From the NCBI GenBank assembly GCA_025056965.1, contig JANWVF010000092.1, forward strand, positions 1 through 40,682: 40,682 nucleotides of DNA, written 5' to 3'. The stretch comes from Thermoflexales bacterium. Lineage in GTDB: Bacteria > Chloroflexota > Anaerolineae > J036 > Brachytrichaceae. The position numbers and the translations under genes are program-made. Below are positions 9,501-17,692 of this stretch, one piece after another (position 1 is the first letter of the stretch; every line of letters begins with the position of its first letter). Under the pieces are notes generated by a model. It made no database searches. It worked only from the letters and a program-made list of their open reading frames with translations, and was not told where the DNA came from.

Positions 9501-9976
9501 CCCGGCGCGTGGAAGATCGGGGCGGTGGGTTGGCTCGCGTGAACGGACAACCACGGCTGGTGGAGGGTCTGGCTATGCCACGCGAAGAGGCCGAGTTCGC
9601 CCTCTCATACTACAACAGCGCCACCTGTTGGATAGATATTGACCAATTACTGGGCGTTTTCGGCCTCTCCCGCGCCGACTTGGATGACGGAGACAAGGTG
9701 AACAAAGCGATCCGTGCGATGAGCGCGCGAATGCCCACATACATCACGCTCAAGGATGTGAAGAAGCGCTGGGGGCACGGACAAGAGGATGTCTTCCCGG
9801 TGACGCAATGGGAGAAGCTGTGGGGCGATATGACCGCTTTGCCTGATGTGAAGGTCGGATTCGCTGTTGTGCCCCGGCTGCGTGGTCAGCAGCTCAAGGA
9901 TCAAGCGCAGCTCGACGGCTGGCTGCGCGATGGATCGGCCGGCTATGTCGAGCGCTTGTGTGGGTGGCGTGATTGA
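6578..9976 (+). CDS. Fusion of fucokinase-like GHMP kinase and UDP-sugar pyrophosphorylase-like domain
   Basis: A 1132-residue protein with two recognisable catalytic modules. Around residues 185-420 are GHMP-kinase elements of the L-fucokinase/FKP type: [14 protein letters not shown] with RVLNVSIDL (motif 1), [15 protein letters not shown] (ATP loop) and [13 protein letters not shown]. Residues about 755-1132 resemble eukaryote-type UGP/UDP-sugar pyrophosphorylases: [20 protein letters not shown] as the nucleotide loop, [37 protein letters not shown] and [16 protein letters not shown]. Residues 1-180 are helical and TPR-like in part ([14 protein letters not shown]). The inferred activity is sugar to sugar-1-phosphate to NDP-sugar; the sugar is unknown. 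The ATG at 6578 follows the upstream stop by 14 nt. The order (kinase first, pyrophosphorylase last) is opposite to that of Bacteroides FKP. Confidence 0.8.
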   Translation: MTHLVEIITTSDPHLRNRSLDAFARQADMGTLLEECAALEDFRKRSGNLYERVRALFFLYAIYRFHLPAKPEMPKRGLIPFEGYEHLLSRRFEEAIAAFQRAWRAHGPSDALASALAEAYHRLGFQTLADQVRRSVRTVRGNQWMFRIGHPADHPLRIRRELLGAKADAGAGQDGLSRISGGVILRERTPVRMDLSHSAWSDIFFLGMDFPEGARVLNVSIDLAVRGRDAAPRPPVEAYLRVIDEPVLRLTSVDLGATADLTHLRDVFDFARDYLGLLKAAIIASGIVPPGMEGADQPLSELLARLVAPGYGLELVSNVNDIPKGSRLAVSTSLLACLIACCMRATGQARSLSGPLAEHERRLVAARAILGEWLAGSGGGWQDSGGVWPGMKLIYGVLAEEGDPEYGISRGRLLPNHKILDEADAGEAVRQTLQDALILVHGGMAQNVGPILEMVTEKYLLRSEAEWAGRKAAMQVLDDILAALRSADPRHAVREIGRLTTYNFFGPLQTIIPWASNLYTEMLIERAKQAFGGDFWGFWMLGGMSGGGMGFIVAPEIAQQAKARLHEIMLDVKRELQYALPFAMDPVVYDFAINPVGTRADLLCGEEALMPAGYYALHAPRLVKLDSGALTRMRRADLDRFANATRSRPEFAGMTKVLFDRLLPQLDHAAGSRDAGRSLEELLSAFGFDRAMHEQIRADLRSGRIGLAQNRLPANVQIEDVSACSPTSDPSRPLVDATDRAQMGEFERIGAEALRDGRVAVMTLAAGAGSRWTQGAGVVKALHPFAKLGGRHRTFIEVHLAKSQRVACRHDARLPHIITTSYLTHDPIASFLVRQPSLPEVPVHLSEGRSVGLRMIPMARDLRFQWEETPQQLLDEQAQKMRESLHAALIAWAQRSGEGSDYTDNTPMQCLHPVGHWFEFPNLLRNGALRAMLDAYPNLRYLMLHNIDTLGADVDPAMLGLHIARGACLTFEVITRRVEDRGGGLARVNGQPRLVEGLAMPREEAEFALSYYNSATCWIDIDQLLGVFGLSRADLDDGDKVNKAIRAMSARMPTYITLKDVKKRWGHGQEDVFPVTQWEKLWGDMTALPDVKVGFAVVPRLRGQQLKDQAQLDGWLRDGSAGYVERLCGWRD

Positions 9977-10002
9977 CACTTTGCGGCACGCATGGATAGA
10001 AT
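9973..10002 (+). promoter_or_regulatory. lysW promoter, leaderless type
   Basis: A consensus TTGACA (9973-9978) and TAGAAT (9997-10002) are separated by 18 nt. The -10 box ends 8 nt before the lysW ATG, so transcription should start at or within a nucleotide or two of the A of ATG. The -35 box overlaps the TGA stop of the upstream fusion gene. No Shine-Dalgarno sequence precedes lysW, consistent with a leaderless mRNA. Confidence 0.65.
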
Positions 10003-10010
10003 CGCACGCT

Positions 10011-10199
10011 ATGCTTAACTCAGCGTTCATCGTAACTGCCGAATGCCCTGAATGCGGCGCGACCGTGCCCTTTAAGAGCGCACCGGTCTTGCATGAGCTC
10101 GTCCGCTGCTCCGACTGTGGGGCGGAGCTTGAGGTGATCTCCCTTGAACCGTTGGCGCTTGATCTGGCGCCGACCGAAGAAGAGGACTGGGGAGAGTGA
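10011..10199 (+). CDS. lysW: LysW, amino-group carrier protein
   Basis: A 62-residue acidic carrier protein. In the LysW pathway the alpha-amino group of 2-aminoadipate is coupled to the gamma-carboxyl of its C-terminal glutamate, and all later intermediates stay attached to it. The zinc-ribbon cysteines are C12, C15, C33 and C36 (CPECG and CSDCG), and the C-terminus EEEDWGE carries the diagnostic EDWGE tail with Glu62 as attachment point. The ATG at 10011 gives the standard length. The gene has its own strong promoter and is followed by lysX after 9 nt. Possible parallel use in arginine synthesis, as in Sulfolobus, cannot be excluded. Confidence 0.96.
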   Translation: MLNSAFIVTAECPECGATVPFKSAPVLHELVRCSDCGAELEVISLEPLALDLAPTEEEDWGE

Positions 10200-10208
10200 G
10201 CCGGCCGG

Positions 10209-11057
10209 ATGAAAGTTTGCATCGTCTGTAGCCTGGTCCGCCCAGAAGAGAAGATGCTTTTGGAGGCCTTCCGCCAGCGTGGGGTGGAAGTAGATGTCGT
10301 TGATGATCGAAGCGTCGTCTTCGATCTGTGCGACCTGGCCTCCTGGCGGCGCTACGACGTAGTCGTTGAGCGTTGCGTTTCGCAGAGCCGGGCCACGTAC
10401 GTCCAGCGCATCATGAAGCTGGCCGGCGTGCGGACGGTCAACACGCACGAAGTGATCGAGAACTGCGGCGACAAGTTCATCACTACACAACTCTTGCTAC
10501 AGCACGGCGTGCCGACCACGCGCGTGATGATGGCTTTTACGCCGGCCAGCGCTCTCGAGGCGATTGAGCGCATCGGCTACCCATGCGTGCTCAAGCCGGT
10601 CATCGGCTCGTGGGGGCGAGGTGTAGTGCGCGTCAACGATCGAGACGCTGCTGAGGCCGTGGTCACGCTGCGCGATGAGCTTGGAAGCTACGTCCAGCAC
10701 ATCTACTATGTGCAGGAGTTGATCAGGAAGCCTGGGCGCGATATTCGCTCCTTCGTTGTCGGGGATAAGACGATCGCTGCTATCTATCGCACTTCTGATC
10801 ACTGGATCACGAACACGCACTTAGGTGGCAAGGCCAGCAATTGTCCGGTCACGCCAGAGATTGACGCGATCAGCGTCGCGGCGGCGCGCGCAGTTGGCGG
10901 TGGCATCGTCGCGGTGGACTTGTTTGAAGATCCGGCGCGCGGGTTGCTGGTCAACGAGGTGAACCACACGATGGAGTTCCGCAACAGCGTGCCGGCCACC
11001 GGCGTGGACATCCCCGGCGCTATGGCCGACTATGTGATCAACATCTGCAAGGCCTGA
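10209..11057 (+). CDS. lysX: LysX, LysW--aminoadipate ligase (ATP-grasp)
   Basis: A 282-residue ATP-grasp ligase of the RimK/LysX family. It couples 2-aminoadipate to the C-terminal Glu of LysW, using ATP. The ATP-grasp core is visible as YPCVLKPVIGSWGRGVVRV, the acyl-acceptor region DHWITNTHLGGKASNCPV, and the metal-binding NEVNHTMEFRNSV. The ITNT and NHTMEF segments correspond closely to my recollection of Thermus LysX and support aminoadipate over glutamate as substrate, though discrimination between LysX and ArgX by eye is not certain. The gene is directly downstream of lysW. Its stop lies in a hairpin shared with the convergent transglutaminase gene. Confidence 0.93.
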   Translation: MKVCIVCSLVRPEEKMLLEAFRQRGVEVDVVDDRSVVFDLCDLASWRRYDVVVERCVSQSRATYVQRIMKLAGVRTVNTHEVIENCGDKFITTQLLLQHGVPTTRVMMAFTPASALEAIERIGYPCVLKPVIGSWGRGVVRVNDRDAAEAVVTLRDELGSYVQHIYYVQELIRKPGRDIRSFVVGDKTIAAIYRTSDHWITNTHLGGKASNCPVTPEIDAISVAAARAVGGGIVAVDLFEDPARGLLVNEVNHTMEFRNSVPATGVDIPGAMADYVINICKA

Positions 11058-11068
11058 CTTGCTCAGGC
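11052..11068. terminator. Bidirectional hairpin containing both stop codons
   Basis: GCCTGA - CTTGC - TCAGGC forms a perfect 6-bp stem with a 5-nt loop. The lysX TGA (11055-11057) is in the left arm and the minus-strand transglutaminase stop (11063-11065) is in the right arm. There is no T-tract. It is placed to end or insulate the two convergent transcripts. Confidence 0.45.
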
Positions 11069-11866
11069 GCTGCGGATGCTCACGCGGACCTCGAGCGTCT
11101 CCCGCGCATTGCCTTTGAATACGCCGCGTGTAGGCGGCGTGTCGGCATAGTCCCGGCCGACGGCCACACGCACATAGCGCTCATCTTGCATGCAGTTGTG
11201 GGTGGGATCGAGGGAGATCCAGCCATGCCCGGCGATGAACACGTCGGCCCAGGCATGGGTCGCGACCTCGGTCCCGAAGAATTTCGGGTCGTACAGATAG
11301 CCGCTGACGTAGCGTGCCGGGATGCCTTGGCAGCGACACGTGGCGATGAATAGGTGGGCGAAGTCCTGGCACACGCCCCGACGAAGCTGGATCACTTCGT
11401 CGGCGGTTGTCTTCACATGCGTTGCGCCGCGCTCGTACTGGATGTTTCGGTAGATGGCCTGCATCAAGGCCATCGCCGTTTCGTAGGGTGAGCCGGCGAT
11501 GTGGGGCGCAGCGAAGGCGCAGATCATCTCGTCGCGTGGCGCGTATGCCGTCGGTGCGAGGTAGTCGAAGCGTTCGAGCGGTGATAGGTCGGTGCAGGTA
11601 TCGGTAAATGTGGCCGGGGTAAGCACCTCGCTGTTCGCTGTGATCACTACGCGATCGTGCGGCTGAAGCCAGTCGAAATAATGCACGGTGTTGTTGAAGT
11701 GATCTACGAATGACAGGACGTTAGCCCGCTCCGGACGCACTTCAAGGTGAAAGCTTAGACAGCGCTGGCCGCCGGTATCGAGCGGTCTTTGGCGTACCTC
11801 GGTGTGTGCTTCGCTGATCGGCGAGTCGTAGATGAGCGTGGTGATGTGCTGGATGAAGATCCTCAT
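11063..11866 (-). CDS. Transglutaminase-like cysteine protease-fold protein
   Basis: A 267-residue protein with an N-terminal beta domain (residues about 1-110) of the bacterial transglutaminase-like type, followed by the transglutaminase core. The catalytic triad is clear: Cys166 in RRGVCQDFAHLF, His204 in VATHAWADVF and Asp220 in ISLDPTHN. Proteins of this type are recurrently encoded with alpha-E and circularly permuted ATP-grasp proteins, where they are thought to act as peptidases or amide-exchanging enzymes on an amidoligase product. Here it is the third gene of that minus-strand trio (14433 to 11063), 45 nt after the alpha-E gene. The substrate is unknown. The ATG at 11866 has no strong Shine-Dalgarno sequence. 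Confidence 0.9.
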   Translation of the reverse strand: MRIFIQHITTLIYDSPISEAHTEVRQRPLDTGGQRCLSFHLEVRPERANVLSFVDHFNNTVHYFDWLQPHDRVVITANSEVLTPATFTDTCTDLSPLERFDYLAPTAYAPRDEMICAFAAPHIAGSPYETAMALMQAIYRNIQYERGATHVKTTADEVIQLRRGVCQDFAHLFIATCRCQGIPARYVSGYLYDPKFFGTEVATHAWADVFIAGHGWISLDPTHNCMQDERYVRVAVGRDYADTPPTRGVFKGNARETLEVRVSIRSA

Positions 11867-11911
11867 AATGCCTGAATGATGCGTTGAGACAGTTGTGTAG
11901 GCAGTCTCCGC

Positions 11912-12910
11912 TCACTGCTGTTGCGCTTGTTGTCGGCGTGGACTGGGTAGCACGACCTGAGTGTTGAAGAAAGCTTGGGCGACTTCATCGGCGGCTTCGT
12001 TGATGCGCCGTAGCAAATGCGACAGGAAGGGATGCATCCGCTCTTCAAGGACGTCTTGGATGTCTAGGTACTCCAGCTCGGAGCATAGTCGTCCCAGCGC
12101 GCGCTGGGCCTTGGCGCAGTGTGCCGATCCGACTGTGGCTACAGCGCTGACGCCGCTAAGGTAGTCCACGGCTTGCTGGCTGCGCTTTAGGCAGAACAGC
12201 ACAGCGCGCGGGAACGCCTGGTTGAGCAGCAGGAATTCGGCGACCCGCCAGGCACGCAGCGGCTCGACCGATTGCTTGCGGAACGCCTCGAAGGCGCTGC
12301 ACGATTTCAGTGTTGCGATGAGCTGCAACGAAGCTTCTGGAGTGTCGTCAGGCAATGCGTGTAGCCCTGCATACTTCACGTCCAGGATGCGCACGGTTTT
12401 CTCCGCGCGCTCCAGGAACTTGCCGAGCTGGATGAACTCGTAGCCTTCGCCGTGCATGAGCGTCGCTTCGGTGATGCCTTGAAAGGCGTGCGAACCGTCC
12501 CGCACTTGGCTGAAGAACTCATGCGGACCGCGCAGCACGGCGCCCCGGTCTACGCGGTGCACGAGGAAGTAAAGACGATTCAGTGACTCCCACATCTCGC
12601 TGCTGATCTGCTCGCGCACGCTGCGGGCGTTCTCCCTGGCGCGGTGGATGCATGTTACGACTGCATTGGGGTTAGACGGGTGCCAGATTAGAAACTCGGT
12701 GACGGTCTGGGCATCGTAGCGATCGAAGTGTTGAAGGAATAACTCTTCGTCACCGGTGATGGCAATGAGCGGCTGCCAACCCTGTTCCGAGCTCTTCAGC
12801 TGCGTGTCCAGCAGCGCATGGAAGTTCACCGTTAAGATGCGCGTGATGTCCTCGGCACGCTCGATGTAGCGCGCCATCCAGTACAGTGCGTCAGCAACCC
12901 GACTCAGCAT
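11912..12910 (-). CDS. Alpha-E domain protein
   Basis: A 332-residue all-helical protein of the alpha-E family. The N-terminus [21 protein letters not shown] is the signature of the family, and internal segments [25 protein letters not shown] and FPRAVLFCL fit the repeated helical pattern. No catalytic chemistry is established for this family; it accompanies circularly permuted ATP-grasp ligases and transglutaminases and is thought to be a structural or substrate-binding partner. The frame is open upstream to 13087, but the ATG at 12910 begins exactly at the conserved N-terminus and lies after the ATP-grasp stop (53-nt gap). Order in the operon: ATP-grasp, alpha-E, transglutaminase. Confidence 0.9.
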   Translation of the reverse strand: MLSRVADALYWMARYIERAEDITRILTVNFHALLDTQLKSSEQGWQPLIAITGDEELFLQHFDRYDAQTVTEFLIWHPSNPNAVVTCIHRARENARSVREQISSEMWESLNRLYFLVHRVDRGAVLRGPHEFFSQVRDGSHAFQGITEATLMHGEGYEFIQLGKFLERAEKTVRILDVKYAGLHALPDDTPEASLQLIATLKSCSAFEAFRKQSVEPLRAWRVAEFLLLNQAFPRAVLFCLKRSQQAVDYLSGVSAVATVGSAHCAKAQRALGRLCSELEYLDIQDVLEERMHPFLSHLLRRINEAADEVAQAFFNTQVVLPSPRRQQAQQQ

Positions 12911-12963
12911 ATGGCCGACTCCGATGCACCACGTGGGTGATGTCCGAGGCTTGTATGCGTTTG

Positions 12964-14433
12964 CTAGTCGTAGAGCACCCAGGTGTCCTTGCTGCCGCCA
13001 CCCTGCGACGAGTTGACGACCAGCGATCCACGCTGCAAAGCGACCCGCGTTAGGCCACCTGGCACAATCGTGATTCGTTCGCCGCACAGGACATAGGGCC
13101 GTAGGTCAATGTGACAGCCGCGCAACTCGCCGTCTATGTAGGTTGGGTGGCGGCTGAGTGAGATGACCGGCTGAGCGATGAAATTGCGCGGCTGTGCCCG
13201 GATGCGCGACCGGAAAAGCTCGATCTGCTCGCGGCTGGCGTGTGGGCCGACGAGCATGCCATAGCCTCCGCTTTCATTCACCGACTTCACCACTAGTTCT
13301 TCGAGGTGGTCCAGAATGTAGGCACGATCCTCCTCGCGGGCAGCCAGATAGGTTGGCACGTTCTCCAAGATTGGCGATTCGGAGAGGTAATACCGGATCA
13401 TCTCCGGCACGAACGCGTATATAGCTTTGTCATCGGCGACGCCGGTGCCGACTGCGTTCGCTAAGGTCACATTGCCCATGACGTAAGCTGCGAAAAGTCC
13501 CGGCGCGCCGAGTAGGCTATCCGGGCGGAAGCTCAGTGGGTCCAGGAAATCATCATCCACGCGCCGGTAGATGACGTCCACTTGCTTAAGCCCTGTCGTT
13601 GTGCGCATGTAGACTTTGCCGTCGTGGACAACGAGGTCTCGTCCCTCGACGATCTCGATCCCCATCTGGCGCGCGAGATAGGAATGCTCGAAGTAGGCAG
13701 AGTTGTAGATGCCCGGGGTGAGCAGAACGACGGTAGGTTCAACGTCCGGGTGTGGCGCAACCGAGCGTAAGGTGTTCAGCAGCTCTTGTGGGTAGTGTTC
13801 TATGGGGCGCACGCCGTAATGCTCGAAGATACGCGCGAAAGTGCGCTTCATGGCCTGCCTGTTCTCGAGCATGTAGCTGACCCCAGATGGCGAGCGCAAG
13901 TTATCCTCTAGGACGTAGTAGCGACCATCTTTGTCGCGAACGATGTCAATGCCTGCTACATGGGCGTATACGTTGCGCGGCACGCGCACTCCTACCATCT
14001 CGCGTCGAAAGTGTTTTGCGCCGAATACTAGCTCTGCCGGTATGCGGCCATCGCGGATGATCTTCTGGTCGTGGTAAATATCTTGTAGGAACGCATTGAG
14101 CGCGCGCACGCGCTGAATCAAGCCTCGTTCCAGCAGCGCCCACTCATCCCTTTGGATGATCCTGGGAATCAGATCGAATGGGAAGATCCGTTCAATGCCC
14201 TCCTGGCTGCCATACACCGTAAATGTGATGCCTTGGTAGAGGAAGAAGATGTCCGCAGCGCGGCGGCGTTCGTCGAAGCTCTCGTGGGTTAGCTGAGCAA
14301 GGTCCGCACACAGTGCTTGGTAGTGCGGCCGAGGTTGGCCGTCCTTTTCAAACATCTCGTCGAAGAACGGACCTACCTCGTAGCTTCCATTGAGCAGGGG
14401 CCGTGAACCGGGTGCGCTTTCTGCGGATGCCAT
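12964..14433 (-). CDS. Circularly permuted ATP-grasp ligase
   Basis: A 489-residue protein of the circularly permuted ATP-grasp type (formerly DUF404/DUF407), the usual length for the family. Recognisable segments are [13 protein letters not shown] near the N-terminus, [32 protein letters not shown] (ATP-grasp acidic/Asn metal motif), [61 protein letters not shown] and [16 protein letters not shown], ending in [13 protein letters not shown]. The family is predicted to make amide or peptide bonds using ATP; the substrate here is unknown. The frame is open to 14553 but that overlaps divergent lysY, so ATG at 14433 is chosen. It heads the minus-strand trio. Confidence 0.92.
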   Translation of the reverse strand: MASAESAPGSRPLLNGSYEVGPFFDEMFEKDGQPRPHYQALCADLAQLTHESFDERRRAADIFFLYQGITFTVYGSQEGIERIFPFDLIPRIIQRDEWALLERGLIQRVRALNAFLQDIYHDQKIIRDGRIPAELVFGAKHFRREMVGVRVPRNVYAHVAGIDIVRDKDGRYYVLEDNLRSPSGVSYMLENRQAMKRTFARIFEHYGVRPIEHYPQELLNTLRSVAPHPDVEPTVVLLTPGIYNSAYFEHSYLARQMGIEIVEGRDLVVHDGKVYMRTTTGLKQVDVIYRRVDDDFLDPLSFRPDSLLGAPGLFAAYVMGNVTLANAVGTGVADDKAIYAFVPEMIRYYLSESPILENVPTYLAAREEDRAYILDHLEELVVKSVNESGGYGMLVGPHASREQIELFRSRIRAQPRNFIAQPVISLSRHPTYIDGELRGCHIDLRPYVLCGERITIVPGGLTRVALQRGSLVVNSSQGGGSKDTWVLYD

Positions 14434-14484
14434 GCTGGTGTCGTGCAATAGTCCTAGACGTAGGATCGTAAACAGGATTAGTGA

Positions 14485-14508
14485 ATTATAGAGGCGCGTC
14501 GCTATAAT
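14485..14508. promoter_or_regulatory. Facing TATAAT boxes for lysY and the ATP-grasp trio
   Basis: On + TATAAT (14503-14508) ends 7 nt before the lysY ATG, predicting a leaderless mRNA. On the minus strand TATAAT (14485-14490) is about 50 nt before the ATP-grasp ATG. The two -10 elements are only 12 nt apart in an 82-nt divergent gap, so the promoters must compete or be coordinated. Their -35 elements are poor. Confidence 0.5.
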
Positions 14509-14515
14509 CGGCGCG

Positions 14516-15619
14516 ATGCCGGAATCCCTCCTTTCGTCGAAGGCTCGCTGCACTATCGTCGGTGCAACCGGCTATACCGGTGGTGAGCTCTTGCGCATTC
14601 TAGCGTTTCATCCTCACGCTGAGGTTGTGCAGATTACCTCGCGTAGCCGTATGGGGGAGTATGCTCATGTGCTCCACCCTAACCTTCGCGGGATGCGGTG
14701 CGGTAGTTTGCAGTTTATCCGCCCTGAGGATGCTCAGAGGACTGACGTCGTTTTCTTGTGCTTGCCTCATGGTGAAGCTGCGGCTCAGGTGGATCGCTGG
14801 GCTGCCTGTGCTGATTTTCTTGTTGATCTTAGTGCAGACTTCCGCCTAAGAAATATTTCTGCCTATGCGAAATGGTATGGCCATGAGCATCCGTCGCCAC
14901 AGTGGCTCGGCAAATTCGTGTATGGCCTGCCGGAGTTAACGCGAGAGCACCTGCGCGGCGCGCGATACGTCAGCGGCGTCGGCTGCAATGCTACGGCGAC
15001 CAACCTCGCGCTGCTCCCGCTTGTGCGCGCCGGCATGCTTGACTTTAGCCAGCCGATCATCGCTGATGTGAAAGTGGGCAGCAGCGAGGGCGGCGCAGAG
15101 AGCAGCCCGGCCACACACCACCCCGAGCGCAGCGGCGCCGTGCGTTCTTATGCGCCAGCCGGCCATCGGCACATCGCCGAAGTTGAGATGATGCTGGAGA
15201 TGGAACTGGCTAAACTGCCCGAGGGCGACCAGCCCAACACTGCGCCGACGATCCATATGACCGTGACTTCAATCGAGATGGTGAGAGGCGTGTTGGCCAC
15301 CGTGCATGCCTTCCTGCGACAACCGGCGCAAGAGAAAGACCTCTGGAGAGCCTTTCGCGCGTGCTACAAAGACGAACCGTTCGTTCGCATCGTCAAGTCG
15401 AACACCGGCATATTCCGATTGCCCGAGCCGAAGATCCTCGCCGGCAGCAATTGGGCCGATGTCGGCTTCGCACTCAGCGACGACGGACGCAAGGTCACGC
15501 TCCTATGCGCGATAGACAACTTGATGAAGGGCGCAGCCGGCAGCGCCGTGCAATGCTTGAACGTGATGATGGGCTGGGACGAGCGAGCCGGCCTGGAGTT
15601 TCCCGGCCTACATCCCTAA
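14516..15619 (+). CDS. lysY: LysY, LysW-aminoadipyl-6-phosphate reductase (ArgC family)
   Basis: A 367-residue NADPH-dependent reductase of the ArgC/LysY family. It converts the LysW-bound aminoadipyl phosphate to the semialdehyde. The Rossmann loop is [16 protein letters not shown], the catalytic cysteine is Cys157 in [13 protein letters not shown], and the HRHIAEVE-type segment appears as [15 protein letters not shown]. The protein is slightly long for the family. Its start is 7 nt after a TATAAT box. Base composition changes inside the gene: codons in roughly the first 360 nt are T-rich at third positions, whereas the rest is GC-rich like the neighbours. By context it is LysY rather than ArgC, although one enzyme could serve both pathways. 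Confidence 0.9.
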   Translation: MPESLLSSKARCTIVGATGYTGGELLRILAFHPHAEVVQITSRSRMGEYAHVLHPNLRGMRCGSLQFIRPEDAQRTDVVFLCLPHGEAAAQVDRWAACADFLVDLSADFRLRNISAYAKWYGHEHPSPQWLGKFVYGLPELTREHLRGARYVSGVGCNATATNLALLPLVRAGMLDFSQPIIADVKVGSSEGGAESSPATHHPERSGAVRSYAPAGHRHIAEVEMMLEMELAKLPEGDQPNTAPTIHMTVTSIEMVRGVLATVHAFLRQPAQEKDLWRAFRACYKDEPFVRIVKSNTGIFRLPEPKILAGSNWADVGFALSDDGRKVTLLCAIDNLMKGAAGSAVQCLNVMMGWDERAGLEFPGLHP

Positions 15620-15629
15620 GGACTACCCG

Positions 15630-16436
15630 ATGATCGTAATCAAAGTCGGCGGATCCGCCGGTATTAACTATGACCTCGTGTGTGATGATGTGGCCGCGCT
15701 GGTCAAAGAAGGACACCAGCTCGTGATGGTGCATGGCGGCTCACACGAGACGAACGTGCTGAGCGAAAAGCTCGGCAAGCCGCCGCGCATTCTGACCTCG
15801 CCTCAGGGGTTCACGTCACGCTACACCGATGCGGAGACGCTGGACATCTTCGCGATGGTTTACGCCGGGAAGATGAACACGCGCATCGTTGAGCGATTGC
15901 AAAAGCGCGGCGTGAACGCCGTAGGGTTAAGCGGCCTGGACGGTAGGTTACTGGAAGGTCCACGCAAAGCCAGCGTGCGTGCCATCGTGGACGGACGACA
16001 GGTGTTGGTGCGCGACGATTTCACCGGCAAGGTCGAGCGGGTCAACGCCGGCTTGTTGCGGCTGCTGCTCGACCACGGATACACGCCGGTAGTATCGCCA
16101 CCGGCCTGCAGCACCGAAGGCGAAGCGATCAACGTAGACGGCGATCGTGCTGCAGCCATGATCGCGGCGGCGCTCGGCGCCAAGCAGCTCATCATCTTAT
16201 CGAACGTGCCCGGCTTACTGCGTCACTTCCCCGACGAGCGCACGCTCATCCCGCGCATCCGGTATGGTGAACTGGAGCAGGCATTGTCCTTCGCCGAAGG
16301 GCGAATGAAGAAGAAAGTGCTAGGGGCAAGCGAGGCGATCGCCGGCGGCGTGTCGCAGGTGATCTTCGGCGATGCGCGCATCAGCCGGCCTGTGTTCCAG
16401 GCGATGCAAGGCGCCGGCACGGTGATTGAGCGATGA
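15630..16436 (+). CDS. lysZ: LysZ, LysW-aminoadipate kinase
   Basis: A 268-residue amino-acid kinase of the ArgB/LysZ family that phosphorylates the side-chain carboxyl of LysW-bound aminoadipate. Visible motifs: VIKVGGSAG (phosphate-binding Lys and Gly loop), MVHGGSHETN, LSGLDGRLLEG, VVSPPACSTEGEAINVDGDRAAAMIAAAL (substrate and ATP site) and LSNVPGLL. AAGGA-like Shine-Dalgarno (AAGGA just upstream) is present, unlike lysW, lysY and lysJ. The gene begins 10 nt after the lysY stop and is cotranscribed with it. It is the last + gene before the PadR/4-TM pair. Confidence 0.92.
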   Translation: MIVIKVGGSAGINYDLVCDDVAALVKEGHQLVMVHGGSHETNVLSEKLGKPPRILTSPQGFTSRYTDAETLDIFAMVYAGKMNTRIVERLQKRGVNAVGLSGLDGRLLEGPRKASVRAIVDGRQVLVRDDFTGKVERVNAGLLRLLLDHGYTPVVSPPACSTEGEAINVDGDRAAAMIAAALGAKQLIILSNVPGLLRHFPDERTLIPRIRYGELEQALSFAEGRMKKKVLGASEAIAGGVSQVIFGDARISRPVFQAMQGAGTVIER

Positions 16437-16530
16437 ATGCTGATCAACGGAAAGACAACGCACCGCTGATCAAGCCAGGTCATTCTCTGAGATCGCTGGG
16501 AGTGTCCTCGTGTTAATCTCCCACAAGTGC

Positions 16531-16550
16531 AAGGGCGCTTCACGCGCCTT
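16531..16550. terminator. Weak hairpin in the lysZ 3' region
   Basis: In the 256-nt gap after lysZ, AAGG/CCTT and CGC/GCG pair with one bulged G and a 5-nt loop. No T-tract follows. The rest of the gap (16437-16692) shows no convincing gene or site. Confidence 0.2.
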
Positions 16551-16692
16551 CGACCTGCTGTAGCGGTGCGCTGTTCTCCGCTAGCAATTTACACTCACAT
16601 ACGGGAAGGTCAAGCGCGTCGGAGCTTGATCGGACATTTGTTCTTTGCCGCTGCGCGACGCACTCGGCAATCTCCCAGCTTCCCGGAACGGG

Positions 16693-17103
16693 TTACATCA
16701 TCCCAAAGAAGAAGCTGCCGCGCAGACGCACGACGCTGAGCAGGACGAGCAGCAGTGACACGAGAACTAGGAAGAAAGCGTTCCGGAAGCGGATCGCGGC
16801 CGACCGCTTCTTGAACATCGGCAGCATGTGAGCCAGCCCGGTCGCAATCAAACCGTAGAACGCATGCTCGATATGCACCGCCGGACGGAAAGCGCCGTTG
16901 GCTGCCAAGAGGATGAGGTTGATTAAGCCAAGCACGAACTGCACGGTGATAGCGACTGCGTAAGCCGTGCCGAGTTGGCGATCCGTGGTGGTGAACGATT
17001 GCTTCCCCAGCCATCCGACCGCATAGCGCACCAGCACGATGACGGCCAAGACAGCCAACACCCAACGAATGAGACCATGAATCGTAATTAGAGTTGCCAG
17101 CAT
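16693..17103 (-). CDS. Four-TM membrane protein with conserved histidines
   Basis: A 136-residue protein with four predicted membrane helices. Histidines and aromatic residues are placed at helix ends (TIHGLIRWVL, HIEHAFYGLIATGLAHMLP), a pattern seen in small uncharacterised membrane proteins that may bind heme or a quinone; this is only a resemblance. The ATG at 17103 is supported by a strong Shine-Dalgarno sequence, AAAGGAG, 5 nt upstream on the minus strand. It lies 40 nt downstream of the PadR gene and is probably its regulated partner. Confidence 0.65.
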   Translation of the reverse strand: MLATLITIHGLIRWVLAVLAVIVLVRYAVGWLGKQSFTTTDRQLGTAYAVAITVQFVLGLINLILLAANGAFRPAVHIEHAFYGLIATGLAHMLPMFKKRSAAIRFRNAFFLVLVSLLLVLLSVVRLRGSFFFGMM

Positions 17104-17143
17104 TTCATCTCCTTTGTTTAGGGTTGTGCGGAATCAAATTGAG

Positions 17144-17683
17144 CTAGGCGCGCGCGGAGCCCCGGCGAAGAGGCACCCGGCGCGACTGCATACGCGCAAT
17201 TACCTGGCTGAGCCACTCTAGCTCGCAGCGCAGATAGTTCAGTTGATGATCTATCAAGAGTTGATAGCTACCCTGATGCTGCGGCGCCGACTCAAATTCG
17301 GTCAGCTGTTCGGCCAGAGCGGCGCGCCGCCGATTGAGCAACCGTAGCGCCTCGCGTTTAGGCAGCGCATCTATGAACGCCAGGCCAATGTCGCTGCCGG
17401 TCTTGGCAGCCACGAATTCGCCCAGGTTCTCGCGCAGCAGGCGCTGAAAGGCATCTTCACCCGCAGCCGTTAAGCTGTAGACGCGCTTATGAGGGCGATT
17501 GCCGGCGCGCGCTTCCTGCATCGTCACCCAGCCTCTGGCCTGCAGCTTGTCCAACAACACATATGCGGTGGATTTCTTCAAGTCGGTGCAGAAGGCCAGG
17601 TTGCGCTCGATGAAGTCGTTCAGCTGATAGCCGTGCATAGCACCTTGGCGCAATAGGCCGAGCAAGAGCAGTTCGCGTTCCAT
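17144..17683 (-). CDS. PadR family transcriptional regulator
   Basis: A 179-residue regulator. The N-terminus MERELLLLGLLRQGAMHGYQL followed by KKSTAYVLLDKLQARGWV and YSLTAAGEDAF is the PadR winged helix (residues about 1-85). Residues about 95-175 form the helical dimerisation domain of the PadR-s2/Vir-like type. The upstream frame extends to 17713, but ATG at 17683 matches the family start and leaves room for the operator at 17693-17721. It is followed by the 4-TM gene, a common arrangement in which PadR controls a neighbouring membrane protein. Ligand unknown. Confidence 0.88.
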   Translation of the reverse strand: MERELLLLGLLRQGAMHGYQLNDFIERNLAFCTDLKKSTAYVLLDKLQARGWVTMQEARAGNRPHKRVYSLTAAGEDAFQRLLRENLGEFVAAKTGSDIGLAFIDALPKREALRLLNRRRAALAEQLTEFESAPQHQGSYQLLIDHQLNYLRCELEWLSQVIARMQSRRVPLRRGSARA

Positions 17684-17692
17684 GACGGGCTT

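Noticed and set aside
14434-14553. The extended N-terminus of the ATP-grasp frame up to 14553
   Set aside because: It would overlap the lysY start and both promoters, and the extra residues do not resemble the family.
16437-16692. A possible small RNA or gene in the gap after lysZ
   Set aside because: Only a weak bulged hairpin was found; the short + frame across it continues into the 4-TM gene and lacks motifs.
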